Part shown: positions 52,393-62,456 of the stretch, piece by piece
How positions within the stretch are numbered: the stretch's first letter is position 1
How the letters are laid out: each line of letters begins with the position of its first letter
Origin: Phymatolithon calcareum
Lineage: Eukaryota; Rhodophyta; Florideophyceae; Hapalidiales
Direction of reading: 5' to 3'
DNA: 64,000 nt
NCBI GenBank assembly: GCA_977006965.1
Contig: OZ345380.1
Span: 744,001 to 808,000, forward strand
Notes under the pieces: generated by a model
Database searches by the model: none
The model's input: only the letters and a program-made list of their open reading frames with translations
Told to the model about the DNA's origin: nothing
Made by a program: the position numbers and the translations under genes

Positions 52393-55173
52393 CACTTGAC
52401 TGGATTATGGAAACAGTTGTTCAATCACACACTACTTGATAAAGCTGAAGGGAGGGGTATGAAATATAGGCTTTTGTTCACGAAGTTGGCATCTTGCGAC
52501 CTGCTCGCAATGCAAACTGTAGTTCTATTCACTGGGGAGAACGAATGGGAGAAGAACGAAATAAGAGGGACTAGTCCAGATGGAATGGTTCCACAGCACT
52601 GATCACGCAGAGGAATGTGACAGCGGGAACAATATTCTGCGCGCTAGTTTGTGAGCATACAGTGGGAGATTACACGCTCATCCGTATGTGATCGTCAAGA
52701 TGACTTCGTGGATAGATGAGGACGTCAGGTGTCATCTACCAATGTCGCAGAATGGAGTGCGTGTTTGTGAAATTCGAACATTGGACCCGGGAAGTTCCAA
52801 GCTGCAGTACAGCGTGTAGAGCCTTGATTCATTGTTTGCTTCGAGTCGATCATTGATCCCAATGCCGTCATCTCATTCACCCACCATATTCAGAACAAAA
52901 ACAGCAAGCGGCCAGCCAGGACATATAGAATTTAAATACAACTGGCTAAACACTCAATTCGTGAGCGCAGGTAGGCTTTTCGGTTCCGGACGACCATTGC
53001 GCTGGATTGCATTGTCTACAGAAACTTCTGTCGAATCTTCGATTCATGAAGCACGAAAGACTAGCTCGCAAGCTGGCCGTTGTGGCTCGAGCCCCTTGTA
53101 CTAATGTTGTTACTGGAAATAGCCTCGCCAATTGGCTTGAGGCGCATGTCATCTGGAGCAATATTATTCGTCATGTCCCAGCAGAGAAACTCAGTAGAGC
53201 AGCCTGCTCTTTCTGCATTTTCCCCAATTCGACACTAGCAGTGATCAGCTGGCCTAAGTTTTCGTTATTGTCTCCTATCCATTGCGATGTAAAGTACTCC
53301 GTGCATGTCTGGGTCCAGCGCCTCACCAGGGAGTTATCCTCGAGCTGACGAGAAACACTATACCGTACAGAGTTTCATGTCAACTCCAGGATAACTCACG
53401 CTAAGTGTTGGTACAATCTGTATCAACACTTTGCGTGCCACGATGCTCTTGTCCATTCGAAGGAGCTGCCTGGTCCGGTTCCAGTACCTGTCTCTAGTGC
53501 GGATCATAACGTCTGGGGAGGGTGCCCTTGCCTCATCATCTGCTTTGCGGCTATGAGCGATATGCGATGTGTCTCAATAACCAAAGCACAGATCGTAGTA
53601 AGCCCGAGGCAGTCTATGACCGGGACGAATCCACAGACTTTTTTTTGTCATTGGCTTCGCGATGAACTTGGTTGGCAGGCGGAAAACTGAGAAAATTCAT
53701 GCCATTCGCCTCAGCGAGGGCGTCGTCGTCAAGCGCATTGTGTTCTTTCCCCCTGGGAACTCATCACAAGCATCGGAATCGATGTGCACTCATACCTCTG
53801 GCCGGCGAGCACATAGATTTCCATGCCTGCGTCGAGTTCGCAGAATTTGTTCTTGACGTTTTTTGAGTCGCTCTGTTTGCTTATGTGCCTGACACGCAGG
53901 GCAAGCTCATCAACAACCTTGCCTTTAGATTCCATCATCGACGAACTCGTAACCGACCAAGATATGCAACTCTTCGGACAACGTTGAAAGTGCAGACCTG
54001 TTACTGGAACAAAAATTTATGAAACTTTACAAGAACAATGGTGTCGCGGAAAGGGGGTCCAAGCAGGGGTCGACGTCTACTGTACCATGGCGAGCTGGAT
54101 TATAAAAGCGCAAGAAGTTAAAATAGAATGAGCTGCATGTGAATACAATTTCCGCTCATTGAAGCCATCACGACCTGTCATCTCTGTAGCGCCCCTCTAC
54201 AATCGACACTCTTGGAAATCATGCATAAGCTTGGCACAATGCAAAACGTCCGAGAAGCACGAGCCGATATGGAGCCGTCTGCCACGGTACCGGAGCAGTC
54301 GAAATAAATTCTGCTAGGAGAATTTACTTGCAGGCAGCGCGAATAATTGGCAGTTCGTTTCCATCCTTACAGCGTGTTGCTGAAGCGGGCGGAGGGGTGC
54401 GTAGCTCTCGACTTCCACAGGGTAGCAAAAACCCTGCACATTTATCATATGCGTATTTTATGAAACTCCATCCCAACCCACTAAACGGGCATCGCAGCAG
54501 CTGCTCGCGCTGCCAGAATGAAGCCCACGCACTGGCCTAATGTTCACTGCAATGGCATGCATCGCCCAAGAAATTGGCGACTGCTGTCGCACTACATCGC
54601 GCATAGCCCCAGCATCGCACTGAAAAATCGCCCAATTTGCACCTTTCCAGACGCAATGCGCACCAGTAATATGATGCGCACACCGCGCAGGCCTCAAAAA
54701 TGCATGTTGCAAAATCCAGTGCATAAGACGTTTGCAGCAGTATCATATGCCCGCCCATGCATTTCCGCACCCGCTCACGAATACCGTCCTTCCTCATCCT
54801 GTCGCCCCGTGTCCCGCAGTGCTTGCCGGTGCAGCATCAAATGCCCCCAACGCGACTAGCACCCTGGCGCTCGAGTGTTCCGCATTCGCCCCCCTCGCGG
54901 GCCCGCACTGGGTCGTGCGGGATGCCGTCGCGTCCGCGGCTGGAGGTCGAGTTTCCGCATCTCTCCCAGCCATTATGGCGTATCTCCGCGTGCGCCGCGC
55001 GCGTTTCATGAACCGTACGTCCATCCGCGCTCTTTCTCTCGCCGCCGTTTCAACCGCAATTCGCTCACCCACTTAAATTCATACTGCATTGCGCAGACGC
55101 CGGTGAAGCAGAGTGTTTCGTGGCCCGTCAGCGCTGGCGCGCTGAAGCGCGCCGCATCCTGTTTTCCTCGCCA
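52393..55173. other. Unassigned stretch, GC content rising toward the right
   Basis: Several short frames on both strands (for example 53007-53348 plus and 53729-53938 minus) carry no recognised motif. TATAAAAGC near 54111 could be a TATA box, but no gene follows it clearly. From about 54330, and especially 54840, composition shifts to GC-rich, suggesting the promoter region or CpG-rich leader of the gene at 55174. Confidence 0.3.
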
Positions 55174-56481
55174 ATGCTTTTTGTTCGCCGTGTTGGCGTG
55201 TCTTTTGCAATATGCACTGTAGATTTTCTCGTGTACCGCGACATGCATCTCGTACCGGGGTCTGTGACTGTACAGGAACGTGATCGTCTGCTTGCGATTG
55301 CCGGGCCTGTGGGTGACGTCCCGCCTGTTTGGCAGGCCCCACAACACAGCGCTCCAGCCACCACCGCGGCGGAGTCTGATTGTAATCCGGCTTCACCACA
55401 ACATTCCGCCCCGCGCTCGGTTTTTCCACCACCGAATGGCGTCAATGTTTCCAACCTCCCCATCATGCTGACCGCCACGCCGGCTCAGAACGGCGCTCAG
55501 AACGGCGCTCCACGCAGCGCGGTTGCGCCGGCACCGAATAACCGGGCGAAGAGAAGCCGCGTGCGAAAGAAGGCAACAAATACGGACGCACCCACAGGCA
55601 AGAGTGAAACTCGAGAGGGAGCGAAGACTTTCAATCACCATGAGAACAAGCTCATCTCAATCCCGCTTCGTCTACGCCGTGTCGCCCCGACGGGTACAAT
55701 CGAAAGCACCACTGCCAGTGTCATGCTCACACTGAATGTTGCAACGCGTCCCTGTGCAACTTGCGCAAAGGCACACGCCGGTGATTACGGTTGTGGCGAT
55801 TACTGTAGCGAGAGCTGTAGCAAGACTGCGGGTGCGCACAATCGTTGGGGAAAGCGTAACATGCCAATCTCCGCAGATGCCACCGTCGCGAAGCGCCGGG
55901 CTAACAAACGTGCGCGTGTCACACCGTCTCTTCCGCCAGCAGCATTTCCTGCGCAACAGACCGACACAGCAGCGGCAGAGGTCCTCGAGCCTACGCAGAT
56001 ATCCGCAGCAGAGCCGCAGCCGAGAACAAAGCCAGAACCTCTTCCAGCGGCTGCGCTAATAGCGACCGCGAAGACAGCACCATTTCCCGCTCTAGGAGCT
56101 GCGTCAAGGCTGGGCCCTACGTTGCAGACAACACCAGTGGCAGAATACCAAACGGCATCTTCGGTTGCGAATGCGCGACAGCCAGGGTCTCCTTCCATAG
56201 CGGTCGAACCTGCAGTAACAACGACACCGATATCTGGTTTTGCTCCAGGTGCAAAATTGAACCTCTCACCAGCGCCATCTACGACTCCTGTACCGGCACC
56301 GGTCGCGATTCCTGTACCTCCTGTGCCTGCTCCAGTGGTCGATATACATAGCACGCCGATCCCGGACTGGGAACACGACGTACTTATAGAGCACGGACTT
56401 CAGGGCGAACACATAGTATACCTGGCAAAGGATGTGGGCGAGTGGCGCCGAGGGACGGTTTCAGTGCCGCGCAGATGTTAG
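55174..56481 (+). CDS. Pro/Ala-rich protein with a small Cys motif, unknown function
   Basis: About 435 residues from the ATG at 55174 to TAG at 56481; a second candidate ATG is at 55243. After about 130 residues of low complexity comes a basic patch NNRAKRSRVRKK, a likely nuclear signal. Near residues 205-240 lies CATCAKAHAGDYGCGDYC, then SESC and the GAHNRWGK block. This resembles the G-x-G-x-Y/F-C-S-x-x-C-A/S motif of small zinc modules in algal and plant nuclear proteins. The second half is Pro/Ala/Thr-rich, ending with a short folded tail (DVLIEHGLQGEHIVYL). Possibly a chromatin or transcription-related protein; function unknown. Confidence 0.6.
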   Translation: MLFVRRVGVSFAICTVDFLVYRDMHLVPGSVTVQERDRLLAIAGPVGDVPPVWQAPQHSAPATTAAESDCNPASPQHSAPRSVFPPPNGVNVSNLPIMLTATPAQNGAQNGAPRSAVAPAPNNRAKRSRVRKKATNTDAPTGKSETREGAKTFNHHENKLISIPLRLRRVAPTGTIESTTASVMLTLNVATRPCATCAKAHAGDYGCGDYCSESCSKTAGAHNRWGKRNMPISADATVAKRRANKRARVTPSLPPAAFPAQQTDTAAAEVLEPTQISAAEPQPRTKPEPLPAAALIATAKTAPFPALGAASRLGPTLQTTPVAEYQTASSVANARQPGSPSIAVEPAVTTTPISGFAPGAKLNLSPAPSTTPVPAPVAIPVPPVPAPVVDIHSTPIPDWEHDVLIEHGLQGEHIVYLAKDVGEWRRGTVSVPRRC

Positions 56482-57192
56482 AGTACTTTATGACAGATGC
56501 TCATCGAAGCTGCTAGATGATCTCTCGTTCGAGGGACGAGTCATCGCGCCGATGGGTTGCCTCGCTCCCTGAGCAAGCTGATAATGCGCCTCACAGAGTA
56601 GACGTACTTAGGAGAAGCGCGGCTTGCAGGTAGAAGAAAAAAGGGCATCGCACTAGCGAGAGCAGCACAGCTCCCTTTTGCGACGTCGCCAATATTTTTC
56701 CTTTCCAGCCCCTCGGCTGGAAATCGTTTTTCCCTCTCTGCTAGCGCTTCAATCGTGCTGACACGGGAGGCGTCACACCCGGCATCAAGCGTCGAGCACG
56801 ACTTTATTGTTACAGGGCATGGTCGTGGCAAGTTATCGATGCGGAAAGAAAGTACTGGAAACGACTGTGGCACTTTAGACGCTAGGAATTATTCTGAGGT
56901 CATATGCATCGATGTGAAGGAGGGCAGTTACGAATCATCCATTGAAGTGTGAAACTTAAACTGAAAGAATTTGCGATTCGTGCTTAGTGGTCACTCGATT
57001 AGCGTTTACGATGTGAGATGTTCAGGATATTGACGCATCGTGTCTTTCGACAGAGAGCGTGAGGTGAGGGTTTGGAACTTTAATGAAGGTGGACCAGCCC
57101 TGAATGTCATCTATGACGGAGATTGTACACGTTCACTTCTAGCGTCCGACGTGCAAATGACTATTGATAAAGCGATTATTACGTCCAGATGC
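56482..57192. other. Intergenic, no gene seen
   Basis: Lies between the 3' ends of two convergent genes. Short frames carry no motif. Confidence 0.3.
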
Positions 57193-60100
57193 TCAAGGAC
57201 GACTATCTCCGCTTACTCCAACTGTGATGCATCTAAGTCTTCTCTTCTTGCAAATGTTTTCCACCTGGTTCTGCAAGGCCGCAATATGTGGGAGATCTGC
57301 ATCTTCCCCATAAATGCGGCGCGTCATGGACAGGCTGGCTCGGTACTCCGACTCCGCTCCATCAAACTCCCCCTTTTCTTCCAGTATCCTTCCCAACTGG
57401 TGCAACGAGGATGCAATATGTGGGTGATCTGCATCTTCCCCATAAATGCGGCGCTTCATGTACAGGCTGGCTCGGTACTCCGACTCCGCTCCATCAAATT
57501 CCCCCTTTTTTTGCAATATCACTCCCAACTGGTGCAACGAGGATGCAATATCTGGGTGATCTGCATCTTCCCCATAAATGCGGCGCGTCATGTACAGGCT
57601 GGCTCGGTACTCCGACTCCGCTCCATCAAACTCCCCCTTTTCTTCCAGTATCATTCCCAACTGGTGCAACGAGGATGCAATATCTGGGTGATCTGCATCT
57701 TCCCCATAAATGCGGCGCTTCATGGACAGGCTGGCTCGGTACTCCGACTCCGCCCCATCAAACTCCCCCTTCTTTTGCAATATCATTCCCAACTGGTGCA
57801 ACGAGGATGCAATATCTGGGTGATCTGCATCTTCCCCATAAATGCGGCGCTTCATGGACAGGCTGGCTCGGTACTCCGACTCCGCTCCATCAAACTCCCC
57901 CTTTTCTTCCAGTATCATTCCCAACTGGTGCAACGAGCATGCAATATCTGGGTGATCTGCATCTTCCCCATAAATGCGGCGCATCATGGACAGGCTGGCT
58001 CGGTACTCCGACTCCGCCCCATCAAACTCCCCCTTTTCTTCCAGTATCATTCCCAACTGGTGCAACGAGCATGCAATATCTGGGTGATCTGCATCTTCCC
58101 CATAAATGCGGCGCTTCATGGACAGGCTGGCTCGGTACTCCGACTCCGCTCCATCAAACTCCCCCTTTTCTTCCAGTATCATTCCCAACTGGTGCAACGA
58201 GCATGCAATATCTGGGTGATCTGCATCTTCCCCATAAATGCGGCGCATCATGGACAGGCTGGCTCGGTACTGCGACTTCGCCCCATCAAACTCCCCCTTT
58301 TCTTCCAGTATCATTCCCAACTGGTGCAACGAGGATGCAATATGTGGGTGATCTGCATCTTCCCCATAAATGCGGCGCTTCATGGACAGGCTGGCTCGGT
58401 ACTCCGACTCCGCCCCATCAAACTCCCCCTTTTCTTCCAGTATCCTTCCCAACTGGTGCAACGAGGATGCAATATCTGGGTGATCTGCATCTTCCCCATA
58501 AATGCGGCGCTTCATGGACAGGCTGGCTCGGTACTCCGACTCCGCTCCATCAAACTCCCCCTTTTCTTCCAGTATCATTCCCAACTGGTGCAACGAGCAT
58601 GCAATATCTGGGTGATCTGCATCTTCCCCATAAATGCGGCGCATCATGGACAGGCTGGCTCGGTACTCCGACTCCGCCCCATCAAACTCCCCCTTTTCTT
58701 CCAGTATCCTTCCCAACTGGTGCAACGAGGATGCAATATCTGGGTGATCTGCATCTTCCCCATAAATGCGGCGCTCCATGTACAGGCTGGCTCGGTACTC
58801 CGACTCCGCTCCATCAAATTCCCCCTTTTTTTGCAATATCACTCCCAACTGGTGCAACGAGGATGCAATATCTGGGTGATCTGCATCTTCCCCATAAATG
58901 CGGCGCTTCATGTACAGGCTGGCTCGGTACTCCGACTCCGCCCCATCAAACTCCCCCTTTTCTTCCAGTATCATTCCCAACTGGTGCAACGAGCATGCAA
59001 TATGTGGGTGATCTGCATCTTCCCCATAAATGTCTGGGTCATGCAGTTCAGTGTTGTCGAAATTTTCGTTGCCCTGTAATTGTGTATGGACGAGGCAGGT
59101 CGGAAAACACATTCTGCGCTTTTTTTTTGTTTTCCAATTATTCAGGGCACAGCGAGCATCACTTTCTGCCCCGTCGTTGTTACCACGTGACATGCGCGCC
59201 TGGGAGCGAGAAATAAGATAGCGGCTTGAGATTCTCTCAATATATTCTTTTCTTGTAGAACTACATTTTCTGATATCTTTGAAGAAACGCAACAAGCGGC
59301 TGGTACAAGAGCGAGCTGCCGGCTCAGACAGTGGAGAACAAAGGAAACCAAGTACCGCAGTGCACAGTGTTTCCGCTTCGACAAACCGTCCACTCGAGAT
59401 CAGTGCGCTCGTTGCGAATAAGGCTAGCGGCTGCGTTATTTCCAAAAATATGTGTTCCTCCGTATCTGCGAGCTTACGATCATTAACGTGACCCAACACA
59501 ACGGCCACCGCATGTGGTAAAAGTGCTAGAATTTCTCGTCTTGACAACTCCAGCAACGAATCGAAACTAGAAGCTTCCATACCTCGATCGCGCAGAATTG
59601 TATTGTGCACAGCACGCAACGCAATCTCTTGACAGGCGCCGTTCTCCGTCGAACATAAACTCACATCATATCGCACGTACCGCCTGATCAGTGCGTGCAG
59701 TGCGAACGACTCACGCTCGGTTGTCTCACTCAATAGCGATGAGCTGTTCACCAAGTTTCGCTTGATGATGTTGAGAAACGGAAGACTCGAATCACTATCA
59801 GCCAGCTTGTCACCAGTGCACTGTTTCACAAGGCACTTCATAAGACATTTCGGCACTTCTTCGACTCCCAGCATCGCTACGGTGCGGATTACACGCCTTG
59901 AATCGTCGTCCAATGACTCCATGTTCACTTTCCATGTAGTCCAGATCGCTTTCTGGTAACTTCCCACGGTACCAGACTCTATCGCTTCCTCCAGCACTTG
60001 CGACAGGTCTCTCCACTGCACCTGGTACTTTGCAAAATAGTCCTTAAACGATATTGACATATTCCGGACATAGCTCCCGGCTTGAACGAGCGCTAGCGGT

Positions 60101-61953
60101 AATCCAGCAAGTCCATGACTGTGATGCCCGCCGGCAAGGTCAGCAAGTGCACGATATTCAGTCACATTCTCATCTTTTAGCTTGTCCATGTCACAGAAAA
60201 CTTGTGCGTCATCTTCTAAGCCCCTTGGCTTTCCCTTTCCCCATCTCCACAGCACAGCCATGGCATCTTTCACATTGAGGGGCTCCAGCTTCATCACTTG
60301 ATCATCAGTTACTCCACGCCAAAGTCCGCGATCTCCGCGCCGCGACGTCACAAGCATCCACCCACAATTCGGTCTGGCAAGCTTGGCGACATCTCCAAGA
60401 ACCTCACCGCCATCCTTACTGTCCGCGTTGTCAACACATAGCAGCCAGCGTCCTTCAACCTTTTCCAATGCTCTCCGTAATGAAGACACTACCGCACGAC
60501 TACAGCTTTTGTCTCCCTCCGGCAACGCACACTGACCAAGACGCTCAGAAAAGTCCACGAATGACGACAAAACTTTTTCCTTGTTTCCATCTGCAGTCAC
60601 CCAAAAAATACCACCGGGCACAAGTCCCTGTTCACGCGCAAACTCTGCAAACGACACCATTAGTTGAGTCTTTCCTGCACCGCCGTATTGAGTAATAGCA
60701 CCACTTCCATGGCGCTCCAATATGCGCAGCAAGTTCTGTCGCTCCTCGCTCCGACCAACAAAGAAAGGTGACAGGTTGGGGGGTTGTACAATATTCCCAA
60801 GCACACCGCTGCTTTCGGAAGTCATATTTTGGTTTACGATGAGTCTCTGAGCTACGATATCTCGGATGTTGAGAGCCACGACCACCGATGTACGCAACTT
60901 TGTAGCCTCCAATTCTGTGTCAGTCACCACTTTCGCGCTCCATGCTTGCATAATCCACTTCTTCATCAACTGCTCCTCTATGTTCCCGAGAGTCTCCATG
61001 CAGCGCTCTTGGACCGTAAAAACGTGATTCAAACGCAAGTGGTCTATTGCCGCCTCTGGGGCTACCAGAACCATCGCGCAATCAGACGCATATTTTAACA
61101 GAAAGAAGAGCTCCGAGTGCAGCTTTGGCAAAGATTCGCGACCACGATAAGCCTCCGACACCATATATATACATCTCGCAGTGATTGCAGCCACTTGGAA
61201 CATAGCACCCACGATGGTAAAGCATTTCGAAAGCTCCGCAACTGTGTTCGTAGTCTCCATCGCACTGCCCGCATATTCCCTGGCGACTTTGACAATATTG
61301 GCAACGGTGCCGACGCTCTCTGGAATCAGGGATACACGAGCCCACGTCTCAGCGGTTCCAATCATCGACGAGACGGCTTCATTTGCATCGGTGTTCGATG
61401 TTTCGCCAACAGCGCAGATTGACTCCACCTTATCGTAGATTACGCGGCCGAGTTCACGAACAATGGCGCTGTGCCGGCCCACAGTCGGACGCTGCGCAAG
61501 TATCCTCCATGGCGCAATGCGGACGCGCAAAGCGATGACCCAGTCCTCCATCTCGCTGTCTGAGTTGGCGACAATTACGATGGTGCTCACGCGTTTTTTA
61601 TTTCGACGACGTCCTCGGACGCTGAGGGCGGGGCGGCCGTCGGTGTTGCCTTGAAACGAGCACATCGCGAGCTCGACGTCGGCCCAAGTGTCGTTGGCGT
61701 CCAAACGGTCCAGCGCGAGATACGGATCGCCGCGAAAGTCCAATAGTGTGCGCGGTGGCGCGGCCTTAGGTACAACATACTTCCAGCGCAGGTTGTATGC
61801 AAACGCCAGCCAAACCTCTCGTGCAGAAGCCTGCGGCGACATCGCCAGGTCAGCCGACATATACACCCACGCGCGCGGGAAAAGGTTCGCCACTGGCTGC
61901 CCTGAAGGAGCTGAAGGAGCTCCAGCCCCCGACTCCTCCAACGAAGAGCTCAT
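57193..61953 (-). CDS. NLR/STAND-type protein: PH-like, helical, NB-ARC, TPR array
   Basis: An intronless 1586-residue frame from the ATG at 61953. Residues about 25-145 look like a PH domain: a strand with VWLAFAYNLRWKYV and a closing TIVIVANSDSEMEDWVIALR. Residues about 190-370 are helical, in the style of HeLo/MLKL-like four-helix bundles. NB-ARC follows, with FVGRSEE near 398, P-loop YGGAGKTQL (423-431), Walker B RWLLCVDNAD (502-511), WMLVTSR, and GLAGLPLALVQAGSYV (614-629). FALHALIRRYVR (750-761) stands where plant NLRs have MHD. From about 975 there are 13 TPRs of 44 residues and a partial one. The likely role is a nucleotide-switched sensor of danger or non-self, with TPRs as the recognition surface; the ligand is unknown. 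Confidence 0.9.
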   Translation of the reverse strand: MSSSLEESGAGAPSAPSGQPVANLFPRAWVYMSADLAMSPQASAREVWLAFAYNLRWKYVVPKAAPPRTLLDFRGDPYLALDRLDANDTWADVELAMCSFQGNTDGRPALSVRGRRRNKKRVSTIVIVANSDSEMEDWVIALRVRIAPWRILAQRPTVGRHSAIVRELGRVIYDKVESICAVGETSNTDANEAVSSMIGTAETWARVSLIPESVGTVANIVKVAREYAGSAMETTNTVAELSKCFTIVGAMFQVAAITARCIYMVSEAYRGRESLPKLHSELFFLLKYASDCAMVLVAPEAAIDHLRLNHVFTVQERCMETLGNIEEQLMKKWIMQAWSAKVVTDTELEATKLRTSVVVALNIRDIVAQRLIVNQNMTSESSGVLGNIVQPPNLSPFFVGRSEERQNLLRILERHGSGAITQYGGAGKTQLMVSFAEFAREQGLVPGGIFWVTADGNKEKVLSSFVDFSERLGQCALPEGDKSCSRAVVSSLRRALEKVEGRWLLCVDNADSKDGGEVLGDVAKLARPNCGWMLVTSRRGDRGLWRGVTDDQVMKLEPLNVKDAMAVLWRWGKGKPRGLEDDAQVFCDMDKLKDENVTEYRALADLAGGHHSHGLAGLPLALVQAGSYVRNMSISFKDYFAKYQVQWRDLSQVLEEAIESGTVGSYQKAIWTTWKVNMESLDDDSRRVIRTVAMLGVEEVPKCLMKCLVKQCTGDKLADSDSSLPFLNIIKRNLVNSSSLLSETTERESFALHALIRRYVRYDVSLCSTENGACQEIALRAVHNTILRDRGMEASSFDSLLELSRREILALLPHAVAVVLGHVNDRKLADTEEHIFLEITQPLALFATSALISSGRFVEAETLCTAVLGFLCSPLSEPAARSCTSRLLRFFKDIRKCSSTRKEYIERISSRYLISRSQARMSRGNNDGAESDARCALNNWKTKKKRRMCFPTCLVHTQLQGNENFDNTELHDPDIYGEDADHPHIACSLHQLGMILEEKGEFDGAESEYRASLYMKRRIYGEDADHPDIASSLHQLGVILQKKGEFDGAESEYRASLYMERRIYGEDADHPDIASSLHQLGRILEEKGEFDGAESEYRASLSMMRRIYGEDADHPDIACSLHQLGMILEEKGEFDGAESEYRASLSMKRRIYGEDADHPDIASSLHQLGRILEEKGEFDGAESEYRASLSMKRRIYGEDADHPHIASSLHQLGMILEEKGEFDGAKSQYRASLSMMRRIYGEDADHPDIACSLHQLGMILEEKGEFDGAESEYRASLSMKRRIYGEDADHPDIACSLHQLGMILEEKGEFDGAESEYRASLSMMRRIYGEDADHPDIACSLHQLGMILEEKGEFDGAESEYRASLSMKRRIYGEDADHPDIASSLHQLGMILQKKGEFDGAESEYRASLSMKRRIYGEDADHPDIASSLHQLGMILEEKGEFDGAESEYRASLYMTRRIYGEDADHPDIASSLHQLGVILQKKGEFDGAESEYRASLYMKRRIYGEDADHPHIASSLHQLGRILEEKGEFDGAESEYRASLSMTRRIYGEDADLPHIAALQNQVENICKKRRLRCITVGVSGDSRP
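57311..59026 (-). repeat. Thirteen 132-bp tandem TPR-encoding repeats
   Basis: Anchors TAAATG(C/T) at 57311, 57443, 57575 and so on to 59027 are exactly 132 bases apart, giving 13 units without any indel. The unit encodes IYGEDADHPDIASSLHQLG and then a second helix with EEKGEFDGAESEYRASL, a kinesin-light-chain-type TPR lengthened from 42 to 44 residues. Differences are confined to a few positions (D/H, S/C, M/R/V, EE/QK, S/Y, K/M/T/E). Confidence 0.95.
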
Positions 61954-62078
61954 GGCGGTTGCCAGGAACAGGTTCTGTACAATACCGCTCTCAACGAGGG
62001 TCTCTTGACGGTTCTAGACAGTCAAGGCTTTCTTGGGGTTACGAAGCTATGATATCCCGCAAACCGCTTGCGTTGGAT

Positions 62079-62110
62079 CAGGGGATAGTATACAGTATTA
62101 CTATCCCCTG
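62079..62110. repeat. Inverted repeat upstream of the NLR gene
   Basis: Twelve-base arms around the 8-base centre TACAGTAT. A fold in the promoter or a binding site for a dimer are both possible. Confidence 0.9.
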
Positions 62111-62311
62111 GTTGGTGGTCACTAAAAGGGAAAAGCTGTATACACATCAGTACAGCTGTACTGTAGTACATGAGGGTAACGTTGCCGATCGTCGACGATC
62201 ATCGTGAAATTAATATTGTGCATGTGCGTGACGACGGATCAATTATTTTATTCGCCATTGAGACAGGAAAACCATTCTTTCGGCGAATTGCAAATGGGCA
62301 ACATGATATCA

Positions 62312-62339
62312 TTGTTTCATTGAAGCTTCAATGAAACAA
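62312..62339. repeat. Perfect 28-bp palindrome
   Basis: Left arm TTGTTTCATTGAAG, no spacer. It lies where the LINE fragment to its right is truncated. Confidence 0.95.
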
Positions 62340-62456
62340 ATATTTCATATTGTAATTTGAAGATTTTTTTGTAGTAACCGAAATCCCTTTTGCTGTGAGA
62401 ATTGGCAACTAATGTACTGTTTTTTCTCAACCATATCTGTCGTACGAAATTGCCAG

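Larger units (their letters stand above)
61954..62456. other. 5' region of the NLR gene with two palindromes
   Basis: The inverted repeat CAGGGGATAGTA / TACTATCCCCTG (62079-62090 and 62099-62110) is 126 bases upstream of the NLR start. A perfect 28-bp palindrome lies at 62312-62339, and a 16-bp one (CAGTACAGCTGTACTG) near 62147. No TATA box is clear. No coding family is seen. Confidence 0.5.

Noticed and set aside
57040-59216. Two plus-strand frames of 642 and 679 codons made of repeated units
   Set aside because: They are the antisense of the TPR array: a 132-bp period free of stops in one unit is free in all. The minus-strand frame carries recognisable NB-ARC and TPR motifs and extends far beyond the repeats.
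17231-62339. Palindromes as transcription terminators
   Set aside because: Intrinsic hairpin terminators are bacterial; most of these palindromes are not placed at gene ends and lack U tracts.
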